From Flavonifractor sp052065355 (GTDB taxonomy: Bacteria > Bacillota > Clostridia > Oscillospirales > Oscillospiraceae), in assembly GCF_052065355.1 (NCBI RefSeq), contig NZ_JBQHUF010000011.1, forward strand, positions 42,118 to 106,117: 64,000 bases of DNA, given 5' to 3'. Below the pieces are notes generated by a model, which was not told where the DNA came from, made no database searches, and saw only the letters and a program-made list of their open reading frames with translations. Position 1 is the first letter of the stretch. The number at the start of each line of letters is the position of its first letter. The position numbers were made by a program, and so were the translations under genes. This document shows positions 60,347 through 64,000 of the stretch, piece after piece.

Positions 60347-61806
60347 GTTCGGAGATGACGTACCGTCTGATGCTGGCCCTGGTGGTTGGATTCCTCCTGA
60401 CCGGGATCCTCTACTGGAAACGCACCGATCCCGTTTCCTTCTTTTCAGGGAAAGAGAAACCACGATATACACCTTATTTCGCCTACTGGCTTCTGCCTGG
60501 CTTTCTTCTCCTGGTCTTCTGCTTGCTGCCCCTGATGCTGCCCCGGGGTGGAGGAAACAGTTTGCTGGGGCTCCTGTTTCAGGCCTTTCTCCACCTGGCC
60601 CTGTACAACAGCCTGCTGCTCCTATTCCACCCTCTGCTCCGGCGATTCCTTCAGCCCCAGACCTGTGTGGTACTGTGGCTGCTGCCCAACTGGCTCTATC
60701 TCTGCATAAGCACGGGAAATTATCGGCTTGACCGTCCCCTGCTGATCCTCCACCTGCCTGTCCAGGCCATCCGTGTCGGCTGCTGGGTGTGGGCGGCCGG
60801 TTTTGCGGCGGTACTGGGATGGAAGATCTTCTCCCACCTGCGGTTTCGCCGCCGCATCCTGCGAGAAGCCCAGGTAGCTACCGACCCCTCCACTTCCAGG
60901 CTGTGGCAGGAGCTGAGACAGTGGGCGGGATACACCGACAAGCGCCTGCCCCTGCTGGTCTCCCCTGCTGTGGCCACCCCCCTGTCCATCGGTCTGTTTC
61001 CCTCCACGCTCCGGGTGGTACTCCCCCAGCGGGACTATACACAAAAGGAGCTGGACCTGATCCTCCGCCATGAGCTGATCCACATCGGCCGCGGTGACAG
61101 TACGGCCAAGTTTTTTCTCACCTTCTGCACCGCCCTGTGCTGGTTCAACCCACTGATGTGGGCCGCCATGCGGCAGGGTGCGGAGGACCTGGAGCTGAGC
61201 TGTGACCAGGAGGTATTGGCTAAAAGTGACGAGGAGGAGCGGCAGGAGTACGCCCGACTGCTGCTGCGCACCGCCGGAGAGCAGGCCGGCTTTACCACCT
61301 GTCTATCCGCCTCCGCCTCCTCCCTGCGCCGCCGACTCCAACGCACCCTCCACCCTACCCGCCGTTTTATCTGCGGTATCGCGGCAGGGCTGGCCGCCTT
61401 CGCACTGGTCATGACCTTCGGCTGGGCCGCCCTGTCCTATGACGTCACCGGGCAGGAGGTCTTTTTCCCCGGAGGCACCAGGGAAGACTGGAGCTTCTCC
61501 AACATCTACCTGTCAGAAATGGGAGCCTGTCAGGCCTCCGACCCGGAGGCCCTGGCGGACTATCTGTCTGGACTGGAACTGGAGTGTCTGGCCGGACAAT
61601 ACAGCTTCCAACCGCAGGGACGGAAACTGTCGATGTACCTCTACGGCCCCGAAGGCTCACGTTTCTTGTCTCTCCGGGACAACGTTGCCCAGTCTTTCCC
61701 TTTAGCCACCTCCTCTTACGAGAGCAATAACAGCTATCTGATAACCAATGGGGTGGATTGGGAGTACCTGGAGAGCCTGCTGACACCCGAGAAAGACGCC
61801 GCCTGA
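60343..61806 (+). CDS. BlaR1-like M56 membrane metallopeptidase, no beta-lactam sensor domain
   Basis: A 487-residue protein with four transmembrane helices in the first ~165 residues and one near 380, and the M56 zinc motif RHELIHIGRGD (HExxH at 243-247), with a third ligand in the DLELSCDQEVL region. BlaR1/MecR1 carry a C-terminal penicillin-binding sensor; here only ~90 residues follow the last helix, with no SxxK or KTG motif. So the signal is unlikely to be covalent beta-lactam capture. No beta-lactamase gene is nearby. Confidence 0.88.
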   Translation: MSSEMTYRLMLALVVGFLLTGILYWKRTDPVSFFSGKEKPRYTPYFAYWLLPGFLLLVFCLLPLMLPRGGGNSLLGLLFQAFLHLALYNSLLLLFHPLLRRFLQPQTCVVLWLLPNWLYLCISTGNYRLDRPLLILHLPVQAIRVGCWVWAAGFAAVLGWKIFSHLRFRRRILREAQVATDPSTSRLWQELRQWAGYTDKRLPLLVSPAVATPLSIGLFPSTLRVVLPQRDYTQKELDLILRHELIHIGRGDSTAKFFLTFCTALCWFNPLMWAAMRQGAEDLELSCDQEVLAKSDEEERQEYARLLLRTAGEQAGFTTCLSASASSLRRRLQRTLHPTRRFICGIAAGLAAFALVMTFGWAALSYDVTGQEVFFPGGTREDWSFSNIYLSEMGACQASDPEALADYLSGLELECLAGQYSFQPQGRKLSMYLYGPEGSRFLSLRDNVAQSFPLATSSYESNNSYLITNGVDWEYLESLLTPEKDAA

Positions 61807-61845
61807 CCATCCGCGAAAATTCTCTCCGTTTTTTGAAAAAAATAC

Positions 61846-61874
61846 TTGCATTTTTCGGCGAGCTCTGCTATCAT
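61846..61874 (+). promoter_or_regulatory. rpmB promoter
   Basis: TTGCAT (61846-61851) and TATCAT (61869-61874), 17-nt spacer, about 55 nt before rpmB. Confidence 0.7.
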
Positions 61875-61928
61875 ATCTTTCGATGCTTTATGAAAAGCGT
61901 ATCCTGACGAGCGAGGAGGTATAAGCGA

Positions 61929-62117
61929 ATGGCCAAATGTGAATTTTGCGACAAGGGCGTTGTGTTCGGCATCCAGGTTTCCCACTCTCACCGCCGCTCC
62001 AATCGTCCTTGGAAGCCCAATGTGAAGCGCGTCAAGGCGATTGTCAACGGCACGCCCAAGCACGTCTATGTGTGCACCAGATGCCTCCGTTCGGGTAAGG
62101 TCACCCGCGCTGTGTAA
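61929..62117 (+). CDS. rpmB: 50S ribosomal protein L28
   Basis: A 62-residue L28: MAKCEFCDKGVVFGIQVSHS, RSNRPWKPNVKRVK and the C-terminal VCTRCLRSGKV. The two CxxC pairs (CEFC and CTRC) show the zinc-binding version of the protein. SD GAGGAGGT. Confidence 0.98.
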   Translation: MAKCEFCDKGVVFGIQVSHSHRRSNRPWKPNVKRVKAIVNGTPKHVYVCTRCLRSGKVTRAV

Positions 62118-62128
62118 TAGCATAGATC

Positions 62129-62162
62129 AAAAAAAGGTCAGCCTTTCGGCTGACCTTTTTTA
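62129..62162. terminator. Bidirectional terminator between rpmB and the DUF3048 gene
   Basis: AAAAAGGTCAGCC pairs with GGCTGACCTTTTT around TTTC; A and T runs on both sides serve both convergent genes. Confidence 0.9.
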
Positions 62163-62171
62163 TATGCTCAT

Positions 62172-63269
62172 TCAGGAAAAGCTGACTTGGCTGTTGGTGG
62201 GCACAACGCACACATAAGTGCGCCCTACCCCAAAAGTGATCGGGTTGCCGTCCAGATCCTTATAATGCAGCTGGCCATCCGGATAGCTCTTGCTCCAGGT
62301 CAGGTCAATGACCTTGCCCCCACAGGCAAAGTAGCCGGTACCGCCGCTGGACAGATCCACCGTAATGTGGCCCAGGCTGTCACCGGTGTTCCGGCAGGCG
62401 GTCTTGATGACCACCACATTGGTAACTCCCACCTGTTCCCCGGTGTTGCCGTCTATGTAGGCCTTGCCATACTCCTCCGCCAGATAAAGACCGCTGTCAG
62501 CATCATAGGTGAAGAGGCCTGTCTTATAATTGGAGAAGGGCACCTCAATCTGTGCCGCAGGAGAGCCGTTGACCGGAGTACCGTCCTCTGTAAAGGCCAT
62601 ATCGTAGACATAGCCTTCCTTATGCTCCTGACGCAGGTTGGTATACCCGGCAAAGCGCTCTATAATGGCATCACCTGTGGTGACTACCGTATGCTCCAGG
62701 CTGTAGCTCTTCCGCCGCTCCGGATCCCGCCACATCAGGTTTCCGTTTTCTGTGTTGCTCATATAGGGGCCCCGCACCCCGTCCAGAGCAGCTACTCCCC
62801 ACTGGGCAATTTTGGAATAGGCGTCCTCACTGCCGCCAGCGTGGATGAATATGGCGTCATGACCCAGGGCAAGCTCCAGATAATAAGGTCGTGCGGACCG
62901 GATGGAGCCGATCTTGCCCACACCGTCCAGGGATTGATACACACCCAGCATCCGGGTGATGCCTCCCTCGGCAGGCACCTCATAGATGATATCCGCCTGG
63001 GACTGGCCCATCTGAGGCAGAGCTTCCTTCAAATTATTCAGCATGATGGCCACCGGGCGACGGTTCACCCACTTCTCCCCGATAGGCAGGCCGCTGAGGG
63101 GGCTCACCGGACCGTCATAGGGCGTGGGACTGGGCTCTGCCGTCACCTCTGCCACAGGGGTGGGTGAAACAGCGGGCAGCGTCTCCTCCGCAGGTGGGTC
63201 CTCCTTCCCGCTGCAGGCGGACAGGAGCAGAAGCAGGGCAAGGAACAGGGTCAGCAGCTTTGCACGCAT
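62172..63269 (-). CDS. DUF3048 lipoprotein
   Basis: A ~365-residue lipoprotein (lipobox LLSAC, about residues 14-18), then a Pro/Thr-rich linker and the DUF3048 core: RPVAIMLNNLKEALPQMGQS, ITRMLGVYQSLD, and a C-terminal domain with the WSKSYPDGQLHYKDLDGNPI segment. Family members (YerB-like) are of unknown function and are found in spore formers. The ATG was chosen at the signal peptide; upstream codons are unsupported. Confidence 0.85.
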   Translation of the reverse strand: MRAKLLTLFLALLLLLSACSGKEDPPAEETLPAVSPTPVAEVTAEPSPTPYDGPVSPLSGLPIGEKWVNRRPVAIMLNNLKEALPQMGQSQADIIYEVPAEGGITRMLGVYQSLDGVGKIGSIRSARPYYLELALGHDAIFIHAGGSEDAYSKIAQWGVAALDGVRGPYMSNTENGNLMWRDPERRKSYSLEHTVVTTGDAIIERFAGYTNLRQEHKEGYVYDMAFTEDGTPVNGSPAAQIEVPFSNYKTGLFTYDADSGLYLAEEYGKAYIDGNTGEQVGVTNVVVIKTACRNTGDSLGHITVDLSSGGTGYFACGGKVIDLTWSKSYPDGQLHYKDLDGNPITFGVGRTYVCVVPTNSQVSFS

Positions 63270-63440
63270 GGCGGATCCTCCCATCATTCTGTTTTTTCTA
63301 TGATACCCCACGGCCGCTCCCCCCGTCAAGGCCGGGAAAAATCCCTTGTGATTTCACTCCATTTTCGGTATAATATTTTCAGACCGAGGGAACCGCCGCC
63401 TGGCTCTCCACATCTCACCCCCTCGGAAAGGAGATCCTCT

Positions 63441-63968
63441 ATGCCCCGTTATGGTTTCATCCACGACAAACTGGAGATCAAATTTCTGATCCTCTACCTC
63501 ATGGCCAGGGTAGCCGCCCCCATCGACTTTCCCACCCTCACTGACCTGACCATGTGCGACGACGGGATCGACTACTTTGAATTTGCCGAAGCGGCGGCGG
63601 AGCTTGTGGAGTCCGGCCATCTGACCCTGGAGGACGGCCTCTACTCCATCACCGACAAAGGCCGGGAAAACGGTGCCGCCTGCGAGAGCAGCCTGCCCTA
63701 TACGGTAAAGCGCAAATGCTCCGCCAACCTCTCCAAGGTCAACGGCGTCCTTCGCCGCAACGCTCAGGTGCGGGCCGAGGTCCTGCCCCGGCCGGAGGGA
63801 GGACTTACCCTGAAGCTGGTGCTGGATGACGACGCAGGCAACCTGTTTACCCTGGAACTGCTGTGCGGCTCCCAGGAGCAGGCCGACCGGCTGGCCGCCC
63901 ACTTTAAGGAGCGCCCGGATCACATCTATAATCAGGTACTGGAGGCTCTGTTGGAGGAGCCGGAATAA
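63441..63968 (+). CDS. DUF4364 family protein
   Basis: A 175-residue protein matching DUF4364: a winged-helix-like N-terminus (FIHDKLEIKFLILYLMARVA, IDFPTLTDLTMCDDGIDYFEF) and an alpha/beta C-terminus. The fold suggests a regulator, but function is unknown. The ATG at 63441 has AAAGGAG 7 nt upstream; a longer in-frame ORF upstream is not supported. Confidence 0.85.
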   Translation: MPRYGFIHDKLEIKFLILYLMARVAAPIDFPTLTDLTMCDDGIDYFEFAEAAAELVESGHLTLEDGLYSITDKGRENGAACESSLPYTVKRKCSANLSKVNGVLRRNAQVRAEVLPRPEGGLTLKLVLDDDAGNLFTLELLCGSQEQADRLAAHFKERPDHIYNQVLEALLEEPE

Positions 63969-64000
63969 CATAAAAAAGTGGCGCCGCCCTTTCAAAAGGG

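Overview
The window looks like chromosome of a GC-rich, spore-forming Clostridia (best guess Oscillospirales/Oscillospiraceae, relatives of Flavonifractor or Lawsonibacter; inferred from gene order, GC-rich coding and sporulation genes such as gerW, spoIVFB and dacF, with no database search possible). Most of it is ordinary Firmicutes core genome, interrupted by one clear mobile element.

Layout. 1-20.9 kb is nearly all minus strand: plsC (cut by the window edge), cmk, a flavoprotein and an RpiR regulator; rluB; dacF; gerW, DUF2953, scpB, scpA and an M50 protease; the proteostasis block tig-clpP-clpX-lon-ysxC; then rplS-rbgA-rnhB-yraN-M19 dipeptidase-thrC-phosphoesterase. 21-28.5 kb holds a spoIVFA/spoIVFB-like pair, rarA, an S-layer-homology protein, glyA, nth and a DUF2798 membrane protein. 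28.7-36.3 kb holds a two-component system divergent from a four-gene membrane redox operon (two lipoproteins, a CXXC mini-protein and a polyferredoxin), an unusual glycosyltransferase fused to a MarR-like DNA-binding domain, and a TetR regulator.

36.48-53.74 kb is an integrated element of about 17.25 kb. It has split a host tRNA-Ser(CGA) gene in the anticodon loop: the 3' half lies at 36434-36491, the 5' half at 53733-53774, and both share the 11-bp core GATTTCGAGTC. The two halves rejoin into an 89-nt cloverleaf. Inside are a tyrosine integrase, excisionase-like proteins, a sigma-like regulator, a MobV relaxase with a pMV158-type oriT, a complete type I-C CRISPR-Cas system (cas3-cas5c-cas8c-cas7-cas4-cas1-cas2 plus an 18-repeat array) and an AT-rich two-gene cassette under a perfect 10-bp dyad operator. 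At its right end it carries a complete, different tRNA-Ser(CGA) gene, placed where the promoter of the broken host tRNA gene would read into it. The simplest reading is an integrative mobilizable element that delivers adaptive immunity and repairs the tRNA loss it causes.

53.8-64 kb returns to core genome: xpt and a thioesterase on plus; tsf, rpsB, an ECF sigma/DUF4179 pair and hprK on minus; a BlaI/BlaR1-like pair with two operator dyads; rpmB; DUF3048; DUF4364.
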